Both the position numbers and the translations under genes were made by a program. From Isoetes taiwanensis (taxonomy: Eukaryota > Streptophyta > Lycopodiopsida > Isoetales > Isoetaceae), in NCBI GenBank assembly GCA_021234155.1, contig JAJEKV010000057.1, positions 6,417,821 through 6,481,820 of the forward strand: a stretch of DNA of 64,000 nucleotides, given 5' to 3'. Positions 23,103 through 34,515 of the stretch are shown here, in pieces (the first letter of the stretch is position 1; each line of letters opens with the position of its first letter). The notes beneath the pieces are model-generated. The model made no database searches. It worked only from the letters and a program-made list of their open reading frames with translations, and was not told the DNA's origin.

Positions 23103-24181
23103 TCACATATTTGGGCGCGGGAACCCTGGCGCCGGGGCTGGGACTAGGGGTCCTGTTCGAGGGACTCCAGACGGGAAATTAGCAAAAGGGACTCCGGCAT
23201 TCATGCGTGCAAAGCATCTCTCAATGGAATGGTTGCCGCGCCCACAAAAAGTGCAAGATGGTAGCTGTCCCCGATGTGATGAAGGAAATTGTGATTGAGG
23301 AGTAGCAGAACTAGCAGGTATAAGAGTAGCCGTAGGCTTAGAAGAGGTGGGCCGTCGTTCCCGGTGCATCTGACTTGCCAACTTCAGCTTGAGAGAGTCA
23401 TCAGCAGAAAGAGCAAGGCCAGAGTGGTCATCGAAATCAAAGGCAACATCATATGCTTCTCGGTCAGCAATGACTAAAAATTTCATGCGCTGTTGGGTGG
23501 CCACTTTACCTTTCTCAATGATCTGGAGTACTGCATCTGGAACCAAGGAGATAATGCCATCAAACGTGAATGCAATTTGCAAAATCTGTTCTCAGTAGCA
23601 CATAGAAACTCATATTGATGACGAGAAGACTCCCGCTTAAAATTTGGCATCGAACGTGCAGTACGCTCCCGCACCTCCAACCGCAGGGCCTCAATTTGTT
23701 CATGGACAGAAGACTGGGCAGATAAAGATGTTTGCAAGTCCTGGATCTGAGACATCTGAAGGTGTAAGGTTTGAAGTAATTGCGGTAAGAGGTCTTGGGA
23801 GGGCGAAGGTGTTGGATTCCCAATAAAGGCAAAGGGTGACTTACACCAATGGAGGGACCGGCCATGGCATGAGAGAATATTGGAGGAGAAGGCATGGAAA
23901 CTGATGCAAATGAGACAGGGGGAGCAACTCGAGAAGGCCTAGCAGCTGCAAACATGTGGGAGAAACTCGAGGAACTCAAGCTTGTAGCAGCGAAACCAAA
24001 GGCAGAGTGAGTCCAATGGGGGTGGGGTTGAGATGGCAGAAGCATTAGGAGTTTTAGGTGCAAAGGATATGCGGGTGTGGCGAGAAGGAGGTGCAGGAAG
24101 CGGCCCATCAGTAGCAACCCGTTTCCCTCTGCGACCGCGGAGGGAAGTGCGGGCCTCATTCGAGGTGGCTTGATCTGCCAT
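23103..24181 (-). pseudogene. Gag-like gene of the DIRS-like element, frameshifted
   Basis: Starts with a basic MADQATSNEARTSLRGRRGK segment. A Ser/Pro-rich region follows, then a coiled coil (SQIQDLQTSLSAQSSVHEQ, about 23750) and SSRHQYEFLCATENRF. The second half is an intact frame at 23582-23103 with KVATQQRMKFLVIADREAYD and a CCHC knuckle (CTFCGRGNHSIERC). The RHQYEFL segment recalls the NK-QYEF pattern of DIRS gag proteins, from memory. It lies directly upstream, in minus sense, of the DIRS pol once the inserted transposon is removed. At least two frameshifts (about 24000 and 23590). Confidence 0.65.
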
Positions 24182-24761
24182 AAGAACTGAAAGAACTTCG
24201 TACCATCAAAACATCCATTAGTGAGATCCGCGAGAAGCGATGTGGCTATAGAAACTAATACAGTGAATGAAACAAAACCAAAACATTTGAGCTACCAACG
24301 AATGAACAAACCCTTACTGCCCAATTTCACCTAGGTTAAGGAAGTAAAACAAAGGACTTATATGTATTACCTGTAAATCCCTAGGAACAACTGATAACTA
24401 AAACCGTACCCCTACCCTTCTAAAGCAACTAAAGTAAAAACCTCTCCTAAACACACAAAGATTTAAGGTTTAACCAGTTCGATGGAAATATTCCAGCAAG
24501 CCTTGCAAGTTCTTATCTACAAACCCTGTTTTTGGGGCACGACCAATTGCAAGGCTCAATTCCTGTGACTTTTGAAACCTCAAAAGCCTAGTAAGATAGG
24601 ACGTCTTTCACAACTCTTTGGCAGGGTTCAACAACAAAACCTGCCGGTGTTGATAAATTTATTATTATTTTGAACCAGAGGAAGAGGATCATAATTATGA
24701 ATGATACGAGAGAAAGAAGCTTATTGCAAAAAAATATGCGACTCATAGTTTCAACAGAATT
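24182..24761. other. Non-coding, possibly the 5' end of the DIRS-like element
   Basis: AT-rich with no open frame of note. It should contain the DIRS 5' terminal repeat, but I could not match any segment to 8.1-9.0 kb in either orientation. Confidence 0.35.
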
Positions 24762-24992
24762 TCAATGTAAAGGGCAAGAATCCGAGATATTTCCATTTCT
24801 TCTAGTTATGAAGTCAAGGCTACTCAAATTGTCTTGAGCAAGGAGCCAAACGAAGTGAACGATTTTAGCAGGACAGTATGAGTTCCATATATTTGAGAAT
24901 AAAGATTTGGATTGATTCATGTCGATGGACCATTTCAGCATGGCCTTGTTAGGTTTGTCGGTAAAGGCAAGAGACCTGTAAGCACATTTCAC
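24762..24992 (-). pseudogene. LINE fragment: zinc-binding domain of a non-LTR reverse transcriptase
   Basis: The segment WNSYCPAKIVHFVWLLAQDN followed by NISDSCPLH matches the zf-RVT region found at the C-terminus of plant LINE polyproteins (W-x4-P-x-K-x2-F-x-W ... C-P-x-C). The final Cys is replaced by His at the frame end. No RT or endonuclease part is adjacent, so it is a short relic. Confidence 0.65.
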
Positions 24993-25032
24993 TTTGTAAT
25001 GCCTGAAGATTGAGGGGATACAAGGCTGTCTG

Positions 25033-25641
25033 TGTAACGTTCATAACCGATATGCCCTTAATCAACTGGGTAAAACCGTCTAGACGTTTTTATGAGTAGT
25101 TGCTTCTACCCATTTATGCCGGTGTCTCGGGAACGTGACATCAAGATCTACTCAAGCAGTCTCCCGGGTCCTTTACAATCTCTCCCACTAGAACTATGCT
25201 CGTCCTTGAGCATCACAAGATCATGAACCACACCATCCCATGGTGTCTAAGACCAAGTCATGACCTACCGTCCAACGGTATTCCGGGTCATACTTGCCCC
25301 CATGGAGACTCGAACTCGAGCCCTGCTCTGATACCAAATGTAACATTTCTACCGGATTCGAACCTTCAGAAGCAGATTCGAGCTTCCTTATCTCCAAATC
25401 GGCTCTTCTCAGCCAGTTTCCACTTCTTTCTACTAGATTTGGATATGAGGCAGTTGGGTCGCCTCCGGGTATTTCTAAAAGGTTAATCAGACCCCTAAAT
25501 CTGTCTTGATTCCTTCATTTCGACCCATTAGCATGCCAAATCAGCCTGTTCCAGGTCATATTAGAATGTTTCCAGAAATTCTATCTCCTTCTGTAACGAC
25601 TCTGTTGCATGGAAAAACCATTGTTGCAGCACATACTTAGC
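25033..25641 (-). repeat. LTR (3' in element sense)
   Basis: Starts TGTAAC in + sense and shares more than 500 aligned bases with the split right copy, ending near CCATTGTTGCA. It has 24 extra bases after TGTAAC relative to the other copy. Confidence 0.8.
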
Positions 25642-26366
25642 AGTCCGATTCATCATGGTTACTTTTGGCTTACTCTAGACCTTCTCATAGCAATCTTATC
25701 CACATAATTTCTTACTCTCAGTCCACAAATTTAACAGTAGCATAGTAGCATGTGCAAATCAAATCCATTCCTCGCAGCGTATGCAATCTCATCCAATCAA
25801 TTGAAACCAAACCCCACCTGATAAGAGAAATTGATGTAGTACTAGGCTCTGGCATTTTCAACTGATCTCTCCGGTGCAATCCAGCCTCCTCCGACTCCTC
25901 AGCAACTCAAAATTCCTTTTGGTGCTCCTCTCTTGCAAAATTTCTCACGTACTAAAAAGCCCTCTTCCAAAATTTTCCTTTTTATACCTTTGCTTATGTG
26001 GATATATGCCCAGTATATATGTCAATTTATGAGATAAATGCTTTATGTGCAATTATTGTACCAATGCTGGCATCTTAGTGCCTAGGATCTTTACAATCTT
26101 CCCTTGTAAAATTCAACCCATGTCCTCATGGGCCGATCCTAGGAGATGTCATGCTTACTGACAATTTGCGCTAACAATCTAAAGCAAGATACACAAACTG
26201 CTACAGACAATGAGACAAAAGCGAAACCATCATGAATCTTACCTGGAATTTGCACTACAGAAGCTTCTTGAGCTCCATCACGTGGAGCGTCGGCGGCATA
26301 CACAAACATTTGGTGTTGTGGGAGATCCATTATTGGGGCAGCTCTAGACTCACCACCTTGTTGTCT

Positions 26367-26900
26367 TCATTCAATAACTCTATCACCTGTATCCCGTCTT
26401 TGCTCAGGCTGATGCTCCCTTTGATTCCATAGATGTTCTCCACGGCCTCTGCCCCTATCAGCATCTAAATATTGATTGTAATCTGCTACTGTGCCAGTCT
26501 GTATACAATCGAAGAACACATTCATCTTCTCAACCTTGTACCCTGGAGGTGTAAAATGGCCCTCCAAAGCAATCTTAAAATCAGCCCATGTAGTCTTTAC
26601 AGGAGTCTTCCCTAGATCAATCAGGCATGTCTCCCACCAAACTCTTGCAAAGCCTCCTAACATTGCCTGAGCAAGGAGAGCCTTTACAGAATCCTACGCT
26701 TTGATCAAATCAAAATAGAACTCTACTCCACGGAGCCAGGCATCAACATCATCCCTTGTTGTGTTCTCACCTGTGAACACTTCTCTTTTGGTGTCCTTCA
26801 ACACCTTATATGAATTGCTTTCTCAGCCTCACTCTTCTGTTGTGATGCACTTTACTGCAGAGCTTGCTAGATAGCTTGCAGGATACTTTTTACGTCTTGA
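26367..26900 (-). pseudogene. Ty3-type gag fragment
   Basis: The frame at 26663-26367 reads ARVWWETCLIDLG, then TTWADFKIALEGHFTPPGYK and TGTVADYNQYL, the W-x-x-F-x2-L-x3-F-x-P...Y pattern of retrotransposon capsid proteins. Its second half becomes Arg/Gln-rich with no zinc knuckle. Upstream gag-like text is present to about 26900 in broken frames. Confidence 0.7.
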
Positions 26901-27034
26901 ACTCCATCTTCCCCACACTACTAGCACCACCAGCATCCATGATCTCCTAACACTCTGCATATAGACAATAGGAGCATTAACAAATTTCTTCAGAAGTACT
27001 AATCATTCCCAAACTCCCTCTAAGATCCAACATC

Positions 27035-27046
27035 GCTCTGATACCA
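27035..27046 (-). other. Primer-binding site, initiator tRNA-Met type
   Basis: GCTCTGATACCA on the + strand is the complement of TGGTATCAGAGC. It is separated from the LTR end by two bases. Minus-strand DNA synthesis of the element would start here. Confidence 0.85.
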
Positions 27047-27048
27047 AC

Positions 27049-27354
27049 TGTAACCAACTGGGCAAAAACCGTCTAGACGTTTTTATGAGTAGTCGCTTCT
27101 ACCCATTTATGTCGGTGTCTCGGGAACGTGACACCAAGATCCACTCGAGTGGTCTCCCATGGGTCCTTTATAATCTCTCCCACTAGAACTATGCTCGTCC
27201 TCGAGCATCACAAGACCATGGACCACACCATCCCATGGTGTCCAAGACCAAGTCATGACCTACCGTCCAACGGTATTTCAGGTCATACTTGCCCCCATGG
27301 AGACCCGAACTCGAGCCCTGCTTAAACATTCCTACCAGATTCGAACCTTCAGAA
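27049..27354 (-). repeat. LTR (5' in element sense), first part before the hAT-like insertion
   Basis: TGTAACCAACTGGGC... up to CTTCAGAA. The rest resumes at 29867 with the duplicated CTTCAGAA and ends near 30150. Next to it lies the primer site. Confidence 0.85.
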
Positions 27355-29866
27355 CAGTGTAGTCACGTACGTAGTGTACGATTCGCGTATTGTACGTCCG
27401 CTAACGTACTATACATTTTTCGGACCTTAAGCCTTTTCGTACTTTAAGTACGTAATTTGTGTGTTGTTTTTTTGCGGGTACAGTACATAGTGTACGTTAC
27501 GGACGTACACTACTTATAGTACTTCAAGCTTTAAAACAAAATAATACTTTAGATTTTCTGTAACCTGTTCTTTAATTTTCGGTTGTTTTATGTTATTACT
27601 TGTGTAGGCAAATTGTAAAAGAACATAAATATATTACACAACTTCAAAAGCTATAGAAATTAATTAATTGAAGTCGATTTCTTGTATGCATGATTAAGTT
27701 AACAGACATCTTTGTTCAAATAAAGTGGAAACCTTAAAACATTATACAATTATGTTTCTCAAGATTACCTCCTGGCAGATTTGCTCTTATTGCTGTTGCT
27801 CATAGGAAGCCAAATACCCTGTCCTTTTTTGCACCGAATTTCTCTTCCCTTTATCCCTAAAAAAGTAGTGCCATACATAAACCACTTACTTTTGTTCGAT
27901 GCATGCAAACCTGGATTGGACCAACCAAGATGTAAGATTTCTTACCAAACTGGAACTTTCTAGGATCTAAGTTGAGCCTGTCGTCTACCAGCAGACAAAA
28001 AAGATAATGTAATGGTCAAGATAGCATCTTTCTGCTTGCATTAAGAATTAGGCACTTAGAGTTTATACCTTGCTTTTTCAGTCAAAAGCGATGTTTGAAC
28101 TTGGAAAGTTGCACTGGAGCTACACTGAGGCGAACAAATTAACCTCTCTTCCCATCAAATTTTGAAGATCCGTGGGCTGCAACAGTATAACTGCAACATA
28201 TGTCAGATGTCTATTCCAGCCATATGCCTATTCCAGCCATATGCCTATTCCAGCTAGCATGATGGAAGAAAATACTTCCCTTCTATGTTTAGCCCAGAGT
28301 AGTGTAACTCTATTATGGAAAACTGGAATCAGATCTTCACCTTTCTCAAATGAAAACAAATCCATCTAGGAGATCCTTTACTAGTAATAGATACTTAAAT
28401 CTGCAGCTTTTCCAGACATGCTGTTTTATTGCTGCAAAGCATTTCGCGTGCATCCAGATCCACCAATTATTGCACAATCCATATTATACCCATCTAGCAT
28501 GTCAAATGATAACTTGGAACAATTCTGGCATTATGCATCCCCAATATAGTGGCTCCAATCACTAGTTTCCTTATGGCGATAAGCACAACAAACTATAATT
28601 CATTAAACCTAGAGCCCTTGAAAGGCAAGTTAATTGCAGCCCTAAAGCAGGAGAACAGATATTTAACTGTAAGGAGAAACTGTGGGCATCAGGTCAATAG
28701 CTGAATATCATGGGCAAACCTTATAAACCTGAACATCTAGTCTTATAAAGGCTGACCCAACTCAAGCCTTTAAGCATTAAGTTTTATCGTATGTAGAAGC
28801 CAAAGCAAAAGCAAAACCTAATCCTCAGATCTCTGCATCTTGAAGTAGGCGGTCTTTAAACAACAACAGGATTAGTGAAGCAGATGGAGAGCCGGAAATG
28901 CCAGCTTGACAGCATACCCTTGCACTGGAAGCAGGCCCCAAGTTTCAGATATCATGTTATGTAGCTGCAGCCAGACTATAATGCATAGAGATGGATATAT
29001 TATATGGCTGGTAACGGTCTACATAAGTGACTAGCGTATCATTTTTATACAGGAATGATAAACTTCTGGAGCATGCAATATGAAAGTTAACTATTATTTG
29101 CAATTATATAAACAGATCAGGGAGACTAAGCAACAGCACAAAGACATGAAAAATAATAAACTACAATAGAATGAAATTGCAGTAAATAATGGTTTTGAAC
29201 AATTTTGGATTGATTACTTGCCATAGAGTTTGTCCTGTTGAAGAAGACGATAAACTTTATCGGGATTATCTGCATATGGCATGTAATAAGTCTGAGAAAT
29301 CAATTCTTGGCCATTCTTTGGCAAAATGGAAATGAATGAGCTTTGTCATTGCGGAACCAGCTATTTATAATGATGAAGGTAGCATTCATAGGAATAGCAT
29401 AGAACTTACTGCTTATAATCTATACACAAAATCCGGACTGTCAAAGATATCCTCCATGTTTTGGCAGCTCCAACAACCTGAAAACGGGCCAATTTAGCTA
29501 TCAGAGACGAATGGGAATGATAAGAAAAGCTAAAAATTCATCAAAACCTTCCAAGAGCTCCGTTCAAAGGATCTTTGCATCAAAAATTAGTCTAACTTCA
29601 CTCCAAACCACCAGAATATTGCATCAAGAACTCTTTAAGTGCCCAGCAGCATGTGCGATCGATTCTCCTTGTGAAGCGGCGGTGAGGACGGTCGTTTTAG
29701 GGTTCATGGTGCTCAAAATTAGCATTAGGGCATAGGGCTAAGGTAAACCCCGCCAAAAAAAAAAATATTATTTTTGACCTTATTTTGTAACGTACCAGAC
29801 GTACTGTATAAAAAATAAGGTACTATACGCCCCAATTTATTTCGTACGCGTACGAAAACAACACTG
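27355..29866. mobile_element. Non-autonomous hAT-like element, 2,512 bp
   Basis: Ends CAGTGTAGT... and ...ACAACACTG form a short imperfect terminal inverted repeat of hAT type. The 8-bp target duplication CTTCAGAA lies at 27347-27354 and 29867-29874. Both subterminal regions are dense in GTACG/CGTAC motifs (27366-27510 and 29800-29855). No transposase frame is present. The interior is AT-rich with exon-like blocks on the minus strand. Its insertion point splits an LTR, so it is younger than that LTR element. Confidence 0.88.
29225..29740 (-). other. Exon-like blocks inside the hAT-like element (possible captured gene)
   Basis: Minus strand: an ATG near 29717 opens MNPKTTVLTAASQGESIAHA. A CAG|GTTGTTGGAG-type boundary lies near 29480. 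At 29325-29222 an open block (NGQELISQTYYMPYADNPDK, ending KLYGK) is followed directly by GTAATC, a plausible splice donor. The amino acid composition looks like real protein, unlike the surrounding DNA. I do not recognise the source gene. Confidence 0.4.
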
Positions 29867-30240
29867 CTTCAGAAGCAGATTTGAGCTTCCTTATCCCCAA
29901 ATCGGCTCTTCTCAGCCAGTTTCCACCTCTTTCTACTAGATTTGGATCAGATTTGGGGCAGTTGGGTCGCCTCTGGGTATTTCTGAAGGCCAATCAGACC
30001 CCTAATTCAATTAACTTTGTCTTGATTCCTTCATTTTGGCCCATTAGCATGCCAAATCATCCTGTTCCAGGTCATATTAGGATGTTTCCAGAAGTTCTAG
30101 CTCCTTCTGTGACGACTCTGTTGCATGGAAAAACCGTTGTTGCAGCTGTTAAAGGATAGCAACTCATTTTTTTCATGAATTAATCTACCCATGAACTTGG
30201 AAAATAGCAACACAAACTACAGCAGAAATCACAAACATAC

Positions 30241-30328
30241 CATAGTATCTGCAAGCCATGCATCAAAAGTTTCGTAATCAGTTATTTCCAAGGACTTGGT
30301 GGCTGTCATCTCCGCATCCATAAGGAAC
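30241..30328 (-). other. Isolated exon-like block
   Basis: Bounded on the minus strand by TTCTTACAG and GTATGT, so it has good splice sites at both ends. It opens with an ATG and reads MDAEMTATKSLEITDYETFD then AWLADTM in one frame. It could be the first coding exon of a minus-strand gene that was disrupted by the LTR element starting 90 bp further on. No family recognised. Confidence 0.4.
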
Positions 30329-31539
30329 CTGTAAGAATTATTTGTATGCTTCTAAGTGAACAAGAATCAAAGGGAAATCATGGAAGAATTGCACATTGTT
30401 GCCTTGTTTGCCTTAGAATATACATTGCAAAAATAAAGCTAACATAATCGTTAAAACAAAGGATGCTTTGCATGTGAAGGAATGGATGAATACGACTCAG
30501 TAAGCATCACAAACGAAATGAGAGCCAATGAATCTTCCATTGATTTCAATTCATGAATACAAAAGATAATCATTGAAGAACAGATCATACAAATCTTAAG
30601 GCCAGAATCGAATTGCAAGAGAGCTTTTTCCTCCAAATCCTCACCTTAAACAGACACGTGCTCTTAATCCAGATTAGCTAACTGACCACGCTCTGAGATG
30701 TTCGCTTCTTGCTTTGTGTTCCCAAATCCTTGTTGGTAAGGCAAACCTTAACCGTTTCAACGTGACTAGGAATAATTTTCTTTTTTTTTTTTTGTCTTTT
30801 TGGATAATGGTAATATTTTTGTATTTTTCATAATGAGAACGATAAACACACAATGTTTCTTTTTTGTCGTTTTTTTTTTAATAATCAAAAACTATAGAAA
30901 TATTTTTTTTGTATTTTCAACAATAATGGAAATTAACTCAAGATTTATCGTCTTGATCTCTTGTAATGGTCACAATACTCTGATTCTTCGTCAGAGTTAT
31001 CTCCTTCGCTGGCTTGTGCACGATCATCTGCAATGGGGTCAATAACTGGGTCAACTATGTCACATTCTTGCCCCCCATTTTTTGTGTGGAGCAAGGGCTC
31101 CACACAACTCTTCTTCATAGAGATGTGATGTTTCCTGTAATGCTTGTAGAAGACATAGAACTGCTTCTTGCATTGTCCTTGAAGTGCAAGCTATAAACCA
31201 TAATAAACTTTGGAAGTTTGAATTAAAAATTCTTGTGAGCCATTTCCTCAAATAAGTGCATACATTGTGAAGGAAAATGGTTTAACTTTAAGAATAGAGC
31301 GGTATCCATGAGCGTTGCTTTGCATGACCTGTTGGGATCTATATTGATCAAAGGCTCTCTAGTAGTACTAGTAGATTCAATAGTGAGGTATAATAGCTTG
31401 GAATATTTAGCTTGTTGATAGATGACAAAATCTGGACTAAGTTGGGCAACATCAATGAAAGATTTCAGATTTTAAAAATCTCCTTTTGGCTGGTCCAAGA
31501 ATCTCCCAAAATAATTCCCAATTTATAAGGTGTTGACGT
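30329..31539. other. AT-rich non-coding stretch
   Basis: No coding sequence recognised. T-rich runs lie at 30775-30910. A perfect hairpin GTGTGGAGC/GCTCCACAC with a 4-nt loop lies near 31084-31105. Minus-strand DNA at 30600-30750 resembles a 5' UTR with a GTGAGG donor, possibly belonging to the exon at 30241-30328. Confidence 0.35.
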
Positions 31540-32432
31540 TCAGCTGCTCACCACTCCAACCTGCGTTGAAAGCGTGGATCAAAATTTGGTGAGTCCTGGA
31601 GAGATTGAGGTGCCTGTAAGAAATTCTTTTGCACAAGTTGGTCTTCAAGAAAGGGTTTTCGCCATTCATCTAAAATAGTTGGTTTATAAGGAGAAAGCTG
31701 CAAAAGTTCATAATCATCATGATTTGTACTCTGTTTGTAATAACTGAACTGAGTAATTAATTGCTAATTTTCAGAGACCAGAGTCTGCATCCGTTTGAAA
31801 ATTGGTTTGGTATTCTGTTTGATTAGGTCTTTGTGCTTATTAAAAGAAATATGTTGCGCAGTTGCCTTCCGCTTTTGAAGATTATAATGCTCCACCACCA
31901 AGGAGTCATATTTTTGGAGCAATTGAGTGTATTCAGAAACTTTGCGTTCTAAATCTACACTAAGGGCAGAATTTTCCAACTCCACTTGTGAGACACGTGC
32001 TGCAAAGTCATTAACCCTTTGATCTCTATGGTGAATTGCTGCCAACATGTCTTGATAAAGCTTGCACAATCCACCCATAATGGTCAAGTTTCTGTCATCA
32101 AATGCAAGGCTGGAATATGTTGGAATCATAGTACTAGTAGTGAGATTCTTTTTGTCCATTAAAATGTCGAGTTGATTGTTTGAATCAAAATTGTTGTTGG
32201 AATCTGTTTGCACATCTAGAATTAATTAATTGTTGTTGGAATCTGTAATTAATGGTTGAAGATTGACCTGTTCAAAAGTAACATAATTGATTAGTAATTG
32301 TAAGTGAATACCAAAGGCGAACTCATGTAAAGTATATTGTTTAATGTCATGTAATTGCTGCAATATTTTATCGGTAATCATAGTAGCCCAGAGGACTATA
32401 AATCCTTGTGTTGCCAAGATGGTATAGACCAA
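31540..32432 (-). pseudogene. Unknown coiled-coil protein, broken
   Basis: The main frame (32213-31764) has a Asn/Asp-rich start, then LTIMGGLCKLYQDMLAAIHH and heptads (VSQVELENSALSVDLERKVS, LLQKYDSLVVEHYNLQKRK). It continues past a TAG at 31764 in the same frame (LLQLSPYKPTILDEWRKPF) to about 31540, so the stop looks like a point mutation in a longer protein. An upstream piece (32432-32226) is in another frame. No family recognised; it may be a retroelement or transposon accessory protein. Confidence 0.4.
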
Positions 32433-32544
32433 AAATCACTTAGACAAGTGTTACATGTGTGGGAAAAAAGTTTTTATGAATATGAAGAAGAATTTTGGCT
32501 TGAAATTAAGGAACACTCTCACCTCTGACGTTATAGCAAATTGT

Positions 32545-32706
32545 ATATGAGAACTTCCACCTCTAGAAAGAACGAGTTCTGCTCCACCTCCCATTTAGAG
32601 CCTCTCTGTGTAATATAACCTAGCAAAAACACTAAGTGACATTGGCACAGAGAGTCTCTAAAAGAGAGCGAGAGCAAAGCTCGCTCTTTCTAAAGGAGGT
32701 AACAAG
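32545..32706. repeat. Foldback repeat with about 60-nt arms
   Basis: The left arm (CTAGAAAGAACGAG...TTTAGAGCCTCTCTGTG) pairs imperfectly with the right arm (CACAGAGAGTCTCTAAA...CTCGCTCTTTCTAAAGG) around a loop of about 30 nt. The right arm contains its own hairpin AAAGAGAGCGAG/CTCGCTCTTT. Probably a small MITE remnant. Confidence 0.6.
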
Positions 32707-33109
32707 AATTCCGAGAAATCTACATTGTTTGCCATGGACAATACAAGCCTGGTTAGTCGACAGTCATTCCGAAGGGTGTGGACAAAGACTAAGCCAAAGT
32801 CGCACTCCAAGCTTACTCCTTTTTCGATTTTCCTATTTGACTAATCTAAAGTGCCACTCAAAATGAGTCGGCGAACTCATCCTAGGAGGCACTTTAGATA
32901 CATCAAACTGGACAAACAAAAAAAAATTAAGCCGAGGTGAAAGAGATGGCAGTTGATCCAAGGAGTTTCAGAGTGAAAGATTTTAGAATACCCAATGCTT
33001 GCTTTGATGCTTCCTTGAACAATGGAGTTCATTTGAAATAATATCATTCACCTTACACGTCCATCCGCAAAATGTTAAGACAAAATTTAATCTCTGTCTC
33101 ATTATACGT

Positions 33110-34515
33110 CACTCGACATTATTTTCATTGGTCTCGGTTGGATCAACCCAATCACCCTGCGGCCCTGGAGGTGGAGGTAGGAACTAGTTAATGTCTGGCA
33201 CTACCTCTCCTTCGTGCGGATCCTCCACTCCTCTCCACAATTCCATCTCGCGATAACTTTCAAAAGTATACATTTGCCCATCTCTCCTGTGAGCGACTAG
33301 TTGTGGCAAAGCTGGCATGCGACCTTGCATATTTAATATGGCATATTTCAATTATTCAGGAAAAATCCATCCGTCTTGTATTGGACAAAAGCGGCTTTGC
33401 AACATCCAATCGAGAATACATCGCATGTGCATACGATGCCCACATCCTAGAGTGTACCAGCCCACCCGTGTCAAGTTGTCCGCACATCACACGCAATGTC
33501 TATAATCAGCAGCCTTTCACTCTTCCCATTGGCTCTCATACAAGTACTCGCGAGGGAGATATACAATTGACTGCTCCAAAGTCACCCTAAAAGGGTCAGA
33601 GTCCAACGATCTTATTAGGTTGCGTAAGTGATCGTTGTTTTCCCTGAGGACCGCTGCCTCTCTGTTCGATGCCGCTAGTTGCCGTTTAGTGTCCTCTAAT
33701 TCGGTTGCCATCTTCTCATACCCATCGGCACGGTCCTTTAAGCGAATATTCTCTTCAGAAAGGATTAGGTTCCGACTTCTCTCATTCTCTAATTGGGCTC
33801 GAATATCTACAAGCTCATCGACGGATCCAGCTGCGGCTACCCCTGCCACTTGGTACGTAATGGTGACAGGCTCACCATGCACCCCACTCTCGCTATCTTC
33901 CGATAGCTTAACCCTCTTGGTGCTACCACTACCGCTTCCTTGACTCTATTTTCTACTGGCATAATTTACAGGCACTTCCTTCACAAGCTCATAGTATACT
34001 TGTTGTGCAAAACTCTTACTGAACTCACTATTGTGGGATAGGTGTCCCTTCACTTGGACATGCCGCTCCACTGCTTTTGCTCGCACCATAGCAATCTTGC
34101 ACTCATGAGCTTTGTACTTGCCCCTCTTATTGGGCCAATCTCTTTCAAACTCATTCTTGTCCAAATTTGTTATCACATCCTCGTAGTCTGCTCCCTGCAG
34201 ACAATAGCCTGGCCCTGTCTCGCCAGCTACATTATGCACCTCTGTGATGGTGCAATTTTCTCTTTTAGATACGTCTTCCATCGCACGCAGTCTTCATAAC
34301 TCGACCGTGCGATACTCATTCGCTTTTGCATGTTCTGCTACTCTCTCCACTTGCCGAGCAGTTGACAATTCAAGCTCGTTCTCCATGCTTTGCAAGAATG
34401 GAGAGGGGGTCCTCAAATGCGAAGGCACTGAAAAGTCATGCGAATCCGGAGGCATTTCCTGCTGCTGCGATGTGCCCACATTGGGAGGAGATTGGTCATG
34501 CTGTTCATGAGACAT
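33110..34515 (-). pseudogene. Coiled-coil/RING-type protein, one frame with six stops
   Basis: One minus-strand frame stays readable from MSHEQHDQSPP at 34515 to about 33110 with no frameshift but with in-frame stops (34294, 33946, 33517, 33487 and two more downstream). Order: Pro/Ser-rich N-terminus, a conserved-looking domain (TEVHNVAGETGPGYCLQGAD, NEFERDWPNKRGKYKAHE), a basic SGSGSTKRVKLSEDSES link, a long coiled coil (33880-33620), then a RING-type cluster C-x2-C-x13-C-x-H-x2-H-x2-C-x10-C-P (33495-33382) in which the last Cys is Gln. It could be an E3-like or scaffold protein. It is adjacent to the kinase-like gene on the same strand. Confidence 0.6.

Larger units (their letters stand above)
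8905..24181 (-). mobile_element. DIRS-like tyrosine-recombinase retrotransposon, split by a 10.3-kb transposon
   Basis: In minus-strand order the region carries a gag-like gene with a zinc knuckle (24181-23103), a spacer, RT plus RNase H (12300-10216) and a tyrosine recombinase (9940-9011). This RT-RNase H-tyrosine recombinase set is diagnostic of DIRS-type elements, which integrate without a DDE integrase. The DNA transposon at 12459-22766 lies between gag and RT. Removing it leaves about 5 kb, a normal size for the family. All genes carry frameshifts or stops, so this copy is dead. Outer boundaries are approximate because no terminal repeats could be paired with certainty. Confidence 0.8.
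25033..30150 (-). mobile_element. Gag-only Ty3-type LTR element, one LTR split by a hAT-like insertion
   Basis: Left LTR is about 25033-25641. Right LTR is 27049-27354 plus about 29867-30150, interrupted by 27355-29866. Both copies contain CTCCCACTAGAACTATGCTC and CGGCTCTTCTCAGCCAGTTT. On the minus strand a tRNA-Met primer site (TGGTATCAGAGC, complement at 27035-27046) follows the right LTR, giving minus orientation. The internal region (1.4 kb) holds a gag fragment only. A perfect target duplication was not identified, and the left LTR has an extra 24 bases near its start. Confidence 0.85.
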
